DNA of 5,629 nt. Origin: DATEHG01 sp041691295 (GTDB lineage: Bacteria; Gemmatimonadota; Gemmatimonadetes; Gemmatimonadales; GWC2-71-9). The position numbers and the translations under genes were made by a program. The stretch is taken from the NCBI GenBank assembly GCA_041691295.1, contig JBEPVA010000227.1, positions 1-5,629 of the forward strand. The letters run 5' to 3'. Positions 1 to 5,629 of this stretch are shown here, one piece after another; within the stretch, counting starts at the first letter, position 1, and each line of letters starts with the position of its first letter. The notes under the pieces were generated by a model. That model was not told the origin of the DNA, ran no database searches, and saw only the letters and a program-made list of their open reading frames with translations.

Positions 1-181
1 AGGTCCCCCTTCGAGGGCCCTACCCGCCACTGGCACTGGCTCTATTTCGGCGTACCTTCTCGGCCAGCGTGCCTACGCCCAACACGAGAGCCCACCGTGA
101 CTTCCCGAACTCACCGATTCGCGGCTCCGGCGGTGGTGGCTACCTTGGCCTGCGCGGCCCCGCAGCCGGCCTGACGGATCG
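1..181. other. Left-edge region without a confident gene
   Basis: No feature here is secure. On the plus strand, two frames are open from the window edge. One runs from base 3 to a TGA at 183-185, which overlaps the ATG of the next gene (ATGA). The other runs from base 1 to a TGA at 172-174 and contains a GTG at 97 that would give a 25-residue peptide (MTSRTHRFAAPAVVATLACA..., ending at QPA). A third frame stops at 98-100. The translations are rich in Pro, Arg and Gly and match no family I know, so they are more likely chance open frames of GC-rich DNA than genes. All three minus-strand frames contain stops (complements of CTA at 20, 42 and 73). The end of an upstream gene cannot be excluded because the window is cut here. 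Confidence 0.3.
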
Positions 182-628
182 ATGACCCGAACTCATCTGC
201 TAGGATTCATGCGAGGCCACGAGCACGCAGTCGAAGCCTCGGTATCGGGATTGGGCGCACCACAGGCGGCCGTGGTGGGCATCGTGGTCACCGACCGTTT
301 CGAACTCGTTTTTGATACCCTGGCCGCAACCCGCAAGGCCGCCAATCTCCGGCGCAATGGGCGCCTGGCCTTTGTCATCGGCGGTCCGGGACCCGGTGAT
401 CTCCGGACGGTGCAATACGAGGGAGTGGCCGACGAACCGGTGGGTGAAGAGTTGGCCGCGCTCACCTCGCAGTACCTCGCCCGTTTTCCCGATGGTGTGA
501 CCCGGCAGAGCTGGCCCGGATTGATCTACGTCCGGGTCCGGCCCACCTGGCTGCGCTGGAGCGACTTCAGTGTCGAACCACCAGTGATCATCGAATGGAC
601 CGCCAACCAGCTGGCTTCACTTGCATAG
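182..628 (+). CDS. Pyridoxamine 5'-phosphate oxidase family protein (FMN-binding split barrel)
   Basis: This 148-residue cytoplasmic protein has the size and sequence character of the small stand-alone split-barrel flavoproteins related to pyridoxamine 5'-phosphate oxidase. Visible landmarks are the strand pair at 27-45 (PQAAVVGIVVTD then ELVFDT), the TLAATRKAANLRRNGRLAFV segment at 47-66, which in this family lies at the flavin phosphate site, the QYEGVADEP strand at 78-86, and WPGLIYVRVRPTWLRWSDF at 111-129. No signal peptide or membrane segment is seen. ATG 182 is chosen because MTRTHLLGFMR matches the usual N-terminal helix of the family; the next ATG (209) would cut that helix. No good Shine-Dalgarno sequence precedes it, only a weak CGGAT. 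Members bind FMN, F420 or haem and mostly lack a proven substrate, so true PNP oxidase activity should not be assumed. The next gene starts 63 bases downstream on the same strand, which allows co-transcription. Confidence 0.9.
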   Translation: MTRTHLLGFMRGHEHAVEASVSGLGAPQAAVVGIVVTDRFELVFDTLAATRKAANLRRNGRLAFVIGGPGPGDLRTVQYEGVADEPVGEELAALTSQYLARFPDGVTRQSWPGLIYVRVRPTWLRWSDFSVEPPVIIEWTANQLASLA

Positions 629-691
629 ACCCGAACTTCCCGTCTGTTCCTCTCACGACCGGAGCACTCCCCTGAACTCAGTGAATCGCCA

Positions 692-2494
692 ATGAGCTGG
701 CCGGCATCGATTGGTACCGCCATTCTCACGGCACTGGCGGCCATGCTGCTGGCCGGAATCACCGCCTCGCTGGCTGTCGACTGGTACCAGATCCCCAGCC
801 GAGAAGGGGGATCGGGCTACTTCGTCATCTTCATGGCGCTGCTCGGCCTCCTCGGCGGGTTCCTCATTGGGATCATCGCCTGCCGGGTGATTGCGGCTGG
901 TGCCCATCCGGGGTTCGGTCGGGGGCTGGGGGTTTCGCTGGCCATTTCGCTCGGACTGATCGGGATCATCGGAGGCGTGGCGCGATTCCTGGCTGATGTG
1001 CCGCCCGAGATCGACGGCGAAACCCTGCTGCTGGCGGTCGAGATACGGTTCCCGGCCTCACGCACCGAATCGCCAGTATCCGACACCGCGGAGGGTTCAG
1101 TCACCCTTCATTCTGTTCCCCACCTGTCCCACACTGTCCGGGTCTCCCAGGATGGGCCACTCTGGAAACAGGATGCCAAGCTGGTCGACGGACATTGGGT
1201 GGTGCCGGGAGCGGTCAATATCTTCACCGGGCGCGGGAAGCGACTGCTCTCGATTGACCTTGGCGACACCACCCGGTTCGGCATCCTGATGCCGCTCGGC
1301 GGTCGTCCGGGTCACGGTGATCTCGAGTGGAGCCAGTGGATGCCGAGGGCCAGGCCAGGTGCGCCGGCGCTGCCAGATCAGATGACCATGAGGTATCGAG
1401 TCCGGAAACAGAGCCAGGTCATCCGGACCCAGACCGTCGGAGCATTCGAGATCGGAACCATCTCGGGACCGTATTACCATGGTGAGGTCGACGGTCACCC
1501 CACCAGCCTGTCGGATGCCCAGTTCGTCATCGGCTTCCACGGAAAGACCATCGCGGTCAGCGATTCCGCCACCATCACTGGTGTTGCGGTGGTGGCAGGT
1601 GCGGAACCTTCACTTATCGTGCTGGCCCGGTCGCAGGGTTCGGATGCTGGCTGCTTTTTTCTCACCAGCGACAGCGGCGTGGCACGGACCGAATCGATCG
1701 GGGATTGTGGTGGCTACTCGATCGAGGCCACCGAACTGACCAATGACACGACCCGGTTCCGCAGTCAGCGCAGCCAGGGCCGGGTCCAGGGACGGATTGA
1801 CTCCAGGATGTTCGACCGCCCCGGCCTCTACCTGATGGGCAAGAACGTGTTCGACACCCGGAACCGGACGGTCAGGCATTTCGACTCCGACACCATCTAC
1901 ACCGTCGTTCCCAGTGTTCCGCCGCTCGGCGTCTCGAAGGATGAGCGGAGTTTCGTTCGATACGGCTACAAGCAGTACACCAACGATACACTAGTGCTGG
2001 CGGTCACCGACTTTGTGGCCAACCAGTCATATCTGCTTCCAGTCGACCCACTGCGGATGCGGTATCCCAGCCTCGATGGGCTCGATCCGGCCTGGCTCCA
2101 GCATCATTTCAACTGGAGCCGGGGACCGGACGGGTTTGATCGACTGGTCGAGCGCCCACATTTTGTTCCGATCCCCTACGAGGGCGAGTTCTCGGAGCAG
2201 GGTGGCGAGCCGAATTTCCGGATCGAGAAGGCCGGCCGCGAGCTGCGGGCTGCGCTGCTCGAATTCCTGGTGACCGCCTTCAAGGCGGAGCGGATGCCGG
2301 CCGATTCCGACGCCTACCAGATCCCGGTCCGGATCGAGGGCAAGGAGGTCAACGTCGCCGCCAGTTCGGACTTCAGCTACGTGCTGGTGTCGATGCCCGG
2401 TGAGTCGAAGGACTCGGCGCTGATCGCGGCAATTGGCCAGCGATTCAACGTCCAACTTGCGAGCGGCAAGTTTGACACGATGTTTGGTCCATGA
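692..2494 (+). CDS. Uncharacterised membrane-anchored protein, three N-terminal membrane segments and a large extracytoplasmic domain
   Basis: I do not recognise a named domain in this 600-residue protein. Hydrophobic segments lie at about 7-29, 43-68 and 79-100. The loop between segments 2 and 3 carries Arg and His (R65, H72, R77), while the loop between 1 and 2 is mixed, so the positive-inside rule suggests N-terminus in and the ~500-residue C-terminal part in the periplasm. That part looks beta-rich, with short alternating hydrophobic stretches, Gly and Asp turns and only two cysteines (C321 and C338), which could form a disulfide. Near the end, LDGLDPAWLQHHFNWSRG (461-478) followed by the DRLVERPHFVPIPY stretch (483-496) is the part that looks most conserved. 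ATG 692 is the only reasonable start, as no other start codon lies in frame back to the preceding gene. No clear Shine-Dalgarno sequence is present; GGAG at 661 is too far away. Its stop overlaps the start of the hydrolase gene, implying translational coupling. Confidence 0.85.
   Translation: MSWPASIGTAILTALAAMLLAGITASLAVDWYQIPSREGGSGYFVIFMALLGLLGGFLIGIIACRVIAAGAHPGFGRGLGVSLAISLGLIGIIGGVARFLADVPPEIDGETLLLAVEIRFPASRTESPVSDTAEGSVTLHSVPHLSHTVRVSQDGPLWKQDAKLVDGHWVVPGAVNIFTGRGKRLLSIDLGDTTRFGILMPLGGRPGHGDLEWSQWMPRARPGAPALPDQMTMRYRVRKQSQVIRTQTVGAFEIGTISGPYYHGEVDGHPTSLSDAQFVIGFHGKTIAVSDSATITGVAVVAGAEPSLIVLARSQGSDAGCFFLTSDSGVARTESIGDCGGYSIEATELTNDTTRFRSQRSQGRVQGRIDSRMFDRPGLYLMGKNVFDTRNRTVRHFDSDTIYTVVPSVPPLGVSKDERSFVRYGYKQYTNDTLVLAVTDFVANQSYLLPVDPLRMRYPSLDGLDPAWLQHHFNWSRGPDGFDRLVERPHFVPIPYEGEFSEQGGEPNFRIEKAGRELRAALLEFLVTAFKAERMPADSDAYQIPVRIEGKEVNVAASSDFSYVLVSMPGESKDSALIAAIGQRFNVQLASGKFDTMFGP
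2491..2494 (+). promoter_or_regulatory. ATGA stop-start overlap (translational coupling)
   Basis: The ATG of the glycoside hydrolase (2491-2493) and the TGA of the membrane protein (2492-2494) share bases. The 30 bases before this ATG hold no good Shine-Dalgarno sequence, so initiation probably depends on ribosomes finishing the upstream gene. The overlap is seen directly; the coupling is inferred from how such overlaps usually behave. Confidence 0.8.
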
Positions 2495-5136
2495 AGTGGT
2501 GGACCGGCTCCTGGGCCATCTTCCTGCTGCTGTTTGGACGGGTAGCTGAGGGTCAGACCTCGGCTCAGCCCGGCTATCGCGATTCGACGATGGCCATCGA
2601 GGCCAGGGTGCAGGACCTGCTGCAGCGGATGACGCTGGCCGAAAAATTCTGGCAGTTGTACATGATCCCCGGCGATCTCGACGACTCGACCCACGATTAT
2701 TCCCACGGCATCTTCGGTCTGCAGATCACTCCCACGGGCCCTGCCCGTGGGCCCGCCGCCGCCCGGGCCCATGCTGAGCGGATCAACGCCATCCAGCGGT
2801 ACTTCGTCGAACGGACCAGGCTCGGCATCCCGATCATCGCCTTTGATGAGGGGCTGCACGGCGTAGTCCGTGAGGGTGGGACTGTGTATCCGCAGGCCAT
2901 CGGGCTGGCGGCGACATTCGATACCGCGCTGGTGGGGCAGGTGGCGGCCGCCATCGCGCGGGAGGCGCGGAGCCGCGGGATCCGGCAGCTGCTGTCGCCG
3001 GTGGTGAATCTGGCCAGCGATGTCCGCTGGGGCCGGACCGAGGAGACCTATGGCGAGGATCCCTGGCTGGCCTCGGCTATGGGCGTGGCATTCATCGGGG
3101 CCGTTGAGCGGAGCGGTGTCATCGCGACCCCGAAGCATTTCGTGGCCAATGTCGGCGAAGGTGGGCGGGACAGCTATCCGATCGAGGTCAGTCCGCGGCG
3201 GCTGGAGGAATATTTCTTTCCGCCGTTCAAGGCGGCCATCCAGATCGGTCGGGCCGGTTCGGTCATGACCGCCTACAACTCGGTGGATGGCACCCCCGTC
3301 AGCCAGAATCGTGACTTGCTGACCGGAATTCTCAAGCATGACTGGGGATTTCGGGGTTTCGTGATCTCGGATGCGGCGGCCACCGGCGGCGCCACCGTGC
3401 TGCACAACACCGAGGCCAGCACCGCTACCGCGGCCCGGCACGCATTGACGTCCGGGCTCGACGTCATCTTCCAGTCGTCCTATCCGCAGTTCCAGCCCTA
3501 CTGGGCCGCTTTCAATGCCGGACTGATACCCGATTCGGTCATCGATGCCGCGGTGAGCCGAGTGCTGCGGGCCAAGTTCGAACTTGGGTTATTCGAGCAC
3601 CCGCTCGTCGATCCTGACAGCGCGGCACTATTGAATGGGCATGCCGATCACCACGCCTTGGCACTCAAGGCCGCGCGTGAGAGCATTGTCCTGCTGCAGA
3701 ATCGTGGACACCGGTTGCCGTTGAAGTCGTCGATCAATTCGGTCGCTGTGATCGGAACTGATGCTATCGAGGGCCGACTGGGCGGATACAGTGGTCCTGG
3801 CACGCGGACCGTGACCATCCTGGACGGCATTCGCGCCCGGGTGGGCACGGCGCGAGTCCGATACGCTCCGGGCCCCGGACGGGTGAGCCGAGAGTGGGTT
3901 GTCGTGCCGGCGAATGCGCTATCGCACCGGCAGAATGGAGAGCGGGTTCCAGGTCTTCAGGGCGACTACTTCGATCAGCCGAAGCTGTCGGGTCGTCCCG
4001 TCGTGACTCGGACCGACTCGCTGGTCGACTTCAGCTGGACGCTGTCCGCTCCCGGCGACGCCATCCCGCTCGACTGGTACTCGGCTCGGTGGACCGGCAC
4101 CCTGACCGTGCCGGTCGGGGGTGCTACCCGACTGGGAGTCGAGGGTAGTGACGGCTACCGGCTATACCTCGATGGCCGGTTACTGATCGACAACTGGCAG
4201 AAGAATTCCGCGGGGAACAGTCTGGTTGATGTCGCGTTGCGGCCGCGGAGTGTCCATAGCATTCGACTGGAGTTCTTCGAGACCATCGGCAGCGGCCGAG
4301 TGCGGCTGGTATGGAATGCGGGAGTGCCTGACGATTGGCGCGGGCGAATGGCGGAGGCAGTAGCGCTAGCCAGGCGCAGCACGGTCGTCGTGGTGGTCGC
4401 CGGGATCGAGGAGGGGGAATTCAGGGACCGGGCGCTGCTGGGGCTTCTAGGTCACCAGGAGGAGTTGATCCGGGCTGTCAGCAAGACTGGCACACCTGTC
4501 GTGGTCGTGCTGGTCGGCGGCAGCGCCATCACGATGTCGGGCTGGCGGGACCGGGTGGACGGCATCCTGGAGCTTTGGTATCCCGGCGAACAGGGCGGCA
4601 CTGCCGTGGCGCGAGCGTTATTTGGCGATGACAATCCGGCCGGGCGGCTGCCGATCACCTTTCCGGTGGCTGAGGGTCAGCTGCCTCTGGTCTACGACCA
4701 CAAGCCGACCGGTCGGGGAGACGACTACCTCGATCTCACCGGATTGCCACTGTTCCCGTTCGGGTTTGGGCTCAGTTACACCACGTTTGAGTATTCGTCG
4801 CTCGAGGTCTCGCCGGCTCAGATTGCCCCCGGCGATTCGGCAGTGGTCCGCTGCCGAGTGATGAATATCGGGAGTAGGGAAGGGGACGAGGTGGTTCAGT
4901 TGTATGTGCGAGACCTGCTGGCTTCTGTGGCACAGCCTGTTGAAGCACTGAAGGATGTGCGGCGGATCCATCTTGAGCCAGGCGAGGAGCAAGAGGTGGC
5001 GTTCACCCTGGGTCCGCGTCAACTGCAGTTGCTGGACGATCAGATGCGCTGGGTCGTGGAGCCGGGCGAATTCCGGATCATGGTGGGGGCGTCGTCGCGG
5101 GATATCAGGCTGCGAGGGGCGTTGTGGGTGCGCTGA
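2491..5136 (+). CDS. Secreted glycoside hydrolase family 3 protein (beta-glucosidase/beta-xylosidase type) with PA14 domain
   Basis: This 881-residue retaining exo-glycosidase should release terminal beta-linked sugars outside the cytoplasm. Residues 1-21 form a Sec signal peptide (KWWTGSWAIFLLLFGRVAEG, likely cut before Q22). The N-terminal barrel spans about 38-365: FDEGLHG (118-124), VRWGRTEETYGEDP (178-191), PKHF (214-217), SVMTAYNSVDG (257-267) and the nucleophile D294 in FVISD. The alpha/beta sandwich covers about 390-480 and 615-757, interrupted by a PA14 domain at about 484-612 (LQGDYFD, EGSDGYRLYLDGRLLIDNW). The acid/base loop is IEEGEFRDRALLGLLGHQ (639-656), with E641 or E643 the candidate acid/base. 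FPFGFGLSYTTF (755-766) leads into a fibronectin III-like domain (about 770-870, VVQLYVRD). The length is normal for this architecture, and the gene looks intact. SDAAATGG replaces the SDW or SDC context common elsewhere, so the sugar preference cannot be assigned; glucose and xylose are both possible. It overlaps the preceding membrane-protein gene by four bases. Confidence 0.95.
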   Translation: MKWWTGSWAIFLLLFGRVAEGQTSAQPGYRDSTMAIEARVQDLLQRMTLAEKFWQLYMIPGDLDDSTHDYSHGIFGLQITPTGPARGPAAARAHAERINAIQRYFVERTRLGIPIIAFDEGLHGVVREGGTVYPQAIGLAATFDTALVGQVAAAIAREARSRGIRQLLSPVVNLASDVRWGRTEETYGEDPWLASAMGVAFIGAVERSGVIATPKHFVANVGEGGRDSYPIEVSPRRLEEYFFPPFKAAIQIGRAGSVMTAYNSVDGTPVSQNRDLLTGILKHDWGFRGFVISDAAATGGATVLHNTEASTATAARHALTSGLDVIFQSSYPQFQPYWAAFNAGLIPDSVIDAAVSRVLRAKFELGLFEHPLVDPDSAALLNGHADHHALALKAARESIVLLQNRGHRLPLKSSINSVAVIGTDAIEGRLGGYSGPGTRTVTILDGIRARVGTARVRYAPGPGRVSREWVVVPANALSHRQNGERVPGLQGDYFDQPKLSGRPVVTRTDSLVDFSWTLSAPGDAIPLDWYSARWTGTLTVPVGGATRLGVEGSDGYRLYLDGRLLIDNWQKNSAGNSLVDVALRPRSVHSIRLEFFETIGSGRVRLVWNAGVPDDWRGRMAEAVALARRSTVVVVVAGIEEGEFRDRALLGLLGHQEELIRAVSKTGTPVVVVLVGGSAITMSGWRDRVDGILELWYPGEQGGTAVARALFGDDNPAGRLPITFPVAEGQLPLVYDHKPTGRGDDYLDLTGLPLFPFGFGLSYTTFEYSSLEVSPAQIAPGDSAVVRCRVMNIGSREGDEVVQLYVRDLLASVAQPVEALKDVRRIHLEPGEEQEVAFTLGPRQLQLLDDQMRWVVEPGEFRIMVGASSRDIRLRGALWVR
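2731..2751 (+). repeat. Perfect 9-bp inverted repeat inside the hydrolase gene
   Basis: CCCACGGGC (2731-2739) and GCCCGTGGG (2743-2751) are exact reverse complements around a three-base loop (CCT). They encode the PTGPARG stretch at residues 81-87, between the N-terminal helices and the first core motif of the barrel. In mRNA this would be a very stable hairpin about 240 bases after the start codon. Its role is unknown and it may be only a product of GC-rich codon choice. Confidence 0.75.
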
Positions 5137-5140
5137 AGAT

Positions 5141-5166
5141 CGCGGGCTCGAAGCTTGAGCGCCGCG
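5141..5166 (+). terminator. Stem-loop just after the hydrolase stop, possible terminator
   Basis: CGCGG (5141-5145) pairs with CCGCG (5162-5166), and GCTCGA (5146-5151) pairs with TTGAGC (5155-5160) through one G-T wobble. G5161 is a single-base bulge and AGC (5152-5154) is the loop, giving an 11-pair stem starting five bases after the stop codon. The pairing and position suit a transcript end or an mRNA 3'-protecting structure. No T-run follows (next is CCGACCATTTGG), so it is not a classical intrinsic terminator. Confidence 0.45.
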
Positions 5167-5304
5167 CCGACCATTTGGTGAGTTGAAGGGCCTGGGGCGG
5201 CGCTTGGTGGTCGGGTCGAAGCCTTGAGTCTGGGATAGCTGCGGAATCGTGCCGGATTGCCGACTGGGCTGAGGGCGGCCTGAACACCCGGTGAAACAGA
5301 TTCA

Positions 5305-5325
5305 CGGTCGTGGGGGGCCCGACCG
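5305..5325 (+). repeat. Inverted repeat CGGTCG/CGACCG
   Basis: CGGTCG (5305-5310) and CGACCG (5320-5325) are exact reverse complements around the nine-base loop TGGGGGGCC. No T-rich tail follows on either strand, so it does not read as an intrinsic terminator. It overlaps the first of two near-copies of a TTCAC...GGGGGGCCC motif. Function unknown. Confidence 0.5.
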
Positions 5326-5345
5326 AACCATGATCGGGGTCCAGG

Positions 5346-5363
5346 TTCACGGGGGGCCCCCCC
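5346..5363 (+). repeat. G6C7 palindrome and second copy of the TTCAC-GGGGGGCCC motif
   Basis: TTCAC (5346-5350) is followed directly by six G and seven C (5351-5363), a perfect 12-base palindrome at 5351-5362 with no loop. The same elements occur 45 bases upstream at 5301-5320, with GGTCGT inserted between TTCAC and GGGGGGCCC. Long G and C runs are prone to slippage and sequencing error, so the exact run lengths deserve caution. Confidence 0.6.
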
Positions 5364-5559
5364 ATATAAAGAATATCCGGCCAAAATGCACCCGGGGCAT
5401 AACCGAAATAGTGCGGAACGGGTCACTTCAATGCAGTTTGGTACCCGGTGACTGGCTCGAGTGGTCGGCGGTTTCCGGGCGAGCGTAGTGCAGCCGGTCG
5501 GCCTGATGAGTGGGACCGCATCTGTACTGTTGTCGTCAATTCGGTGAGATTGGTGTCAA

Positions 5560-5575
5560 AGTGGCGTTAGCCACT
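5560..5575. repeat. Hairpin AGTGGC-GTTA-GCCACT beside the putative insertion-sequence end
   Basis: AGTGGC (5560-5565) and GCCACT (5570-5575) are exact reverse complements with a four-base loop. On the minus strand the stem is followed by a short T-run and lies six bases beyond a stop codon (5584-5582), so it could terminate a leftward gene entering from the right edge. It also directly abuts the putative IS30-type end at 5576 and could instead be a palindromic insertion target. Confidence 0.5.
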
Positions 5576-5629
5576 GTGAATTCAACCGCGAAGTGCAACG
5601 CTCGCCCCGATAGCGGGCCTTCGGATCAT
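5576..5629 (-). mobile_element. Possible terminus of an IS30-family insertion sequence, cut by the window edge
   Basis: GTGAATTCAACCGCGAAGTG continues into CAACG. It contains ATTCAA, then eight bases, then TGCAAC, the same order and spacing that I recall in IS30-family terminal inverted repeats such as that of ISAba125. In this reading the outer end lies at about 5576 and the element extends rightwards out of the window. A minus-strand frame enters from the edge and stops at 5584-5582 (IRRPAIGASVALRG then stop), which could be the last residues of a transposase running to the element end, as in many IS30 members. Only 54 bases are visible, with no transposase motif and no second end, so this is a lead and not an identification. 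Confidence 0.35.

Larger units (their letters stand above)
5137..5575. other. Gene-free region with GC-rich palindromes
   Basis: I find no convincing gene here. The longest plus-strand open stretch, 65 codons from a GTG at 5291 to 5488, runs through a homopolymer palindrome and gives a peptide without recognisable motifs. Minus-strand frames that continue into the hydrolase gene are antisense shadows. The region holds the stem-loop after the hydrolase, two near-copies of a TTCAC...GGGGGGCCC motif (5301-5320 and 5346-5359), a short AT-rich patch (5364-5376, ATATAAAGAATAT) and a small hairpin at 5560-5575. No tRNA or other RNA gene could be recognised by eye. Confidence 0.5.

Noticed and set aside
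97..174. 25-codon peptide from GTG with a lipoprotein-like LAC motif, ending eight bases before the flavoprotein start
   Set aside because: The lipobox is poor (Thr at the -3 position), the peptide stops six residues after the Cys, and no ribosome binding site is seen. A leader peptide is possible but not supported.
629..691. Separate promoter for the membrane-protein gene in the 63-base gap
   Set aside because: TTGCAT at 621-626 is a weak -35 candidate but no -10 box lies at a suitable distance; the gap is equally compatible with co-transcription.
2377..3441. 354-codon open frame on the minus strand across the end of the membrane-protein gene and the start of the hydrolase gene
   Set aside because: It lies antisense to two well-supported genes; its translation is low in hydrophobic structure, rich in Gly, Pro, Arg and His, and has no family motif. 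Long antisense frames are common in GC-rich genes.
5346..5376. Promoter made of TTCACG and TATAAA
   Set aside because: The spacing is about 13 bases, too short for a standard sigma-70 promoter, and the G6C7 palindrome fills the spacer. No gene follows within the window.
5040..5426. 128-codon minus-strand open frame overlapping the 3' end of the hydrolase
   Set aside because: It crosses the hydrolase C-terminus, the post-stop stem-loop and the G6C7 run, and its translation resembles no protein family I know.
5291..5488. 65-codon plus-strand frame starting at GTG
   Set aside because: No ribosome binding site, no recognisable motif, and it reads straight through both G/C homopolymer palindromes.
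1..5629. Defence system, CRISPR array, phage genes or toxin-antitoxin pair
   Set aside because: No regularly spaced repeats, no effector motifs and no small paired genes were seen on either strand.

Overview
The window is high-GC bacterial DNA (estimated low 60s % GC by eye) with three rightward genes, followed by about 490 bases with no convincing gene. The gene families and the form of the large glycoside hydrolase resemble what I remember from Gemmatimonadota. This is an inference from protein character only, with no rRNA or marker gene in view, and Acidobacteriota or similar soil lineages are alternatives.

Layout: 1-181 is the left edge, with no confident gene, although two frames stay open from the edge. 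182-628 encodes a small FMN-binding split-barrel protein of the pyridoxamine 5'-phosphate oxidase family. After a 63-base gap, 692-2494 encodes a 600-residue protein of unknown function, with three N-terminal membrane segments and a large C-terminal region predicted to lie outside the membrane. Its stop codon overlaps the start of the next gene (ATGA, 2491-2494). 2491-5136 encodes a secreted family 3 glycoside hydrolase (881 residues) with an inserted PA14 domain and a C-terminal fibronectin III-like domain. A stable stem-loop lies five bases after its stop and may end the transcript.

The stretch 5137-5629 holds G/C-rich palindromes, a short AT-rich patch and, at the right edge, a sequence resembling the terminal inverted repeat of an IS30-family insertion sequence. 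A minus-strand reading frame runs into it from beyond the window.

Working together: the ATGA overlap implies that the membrane protein and the hydrolase are translated together, so the unknown protein may act at the envelope alongside saccharide breakdown. The flavin-type protein is on the same strand and close enough to share a transcript, but nothing in the sequence links its chemistry to the other two. I see no phage, CRISPR, toxin-antitoxin or other defence system. The least described item is the coupled membrane protein, and the least certain is the insertion-sequence end.
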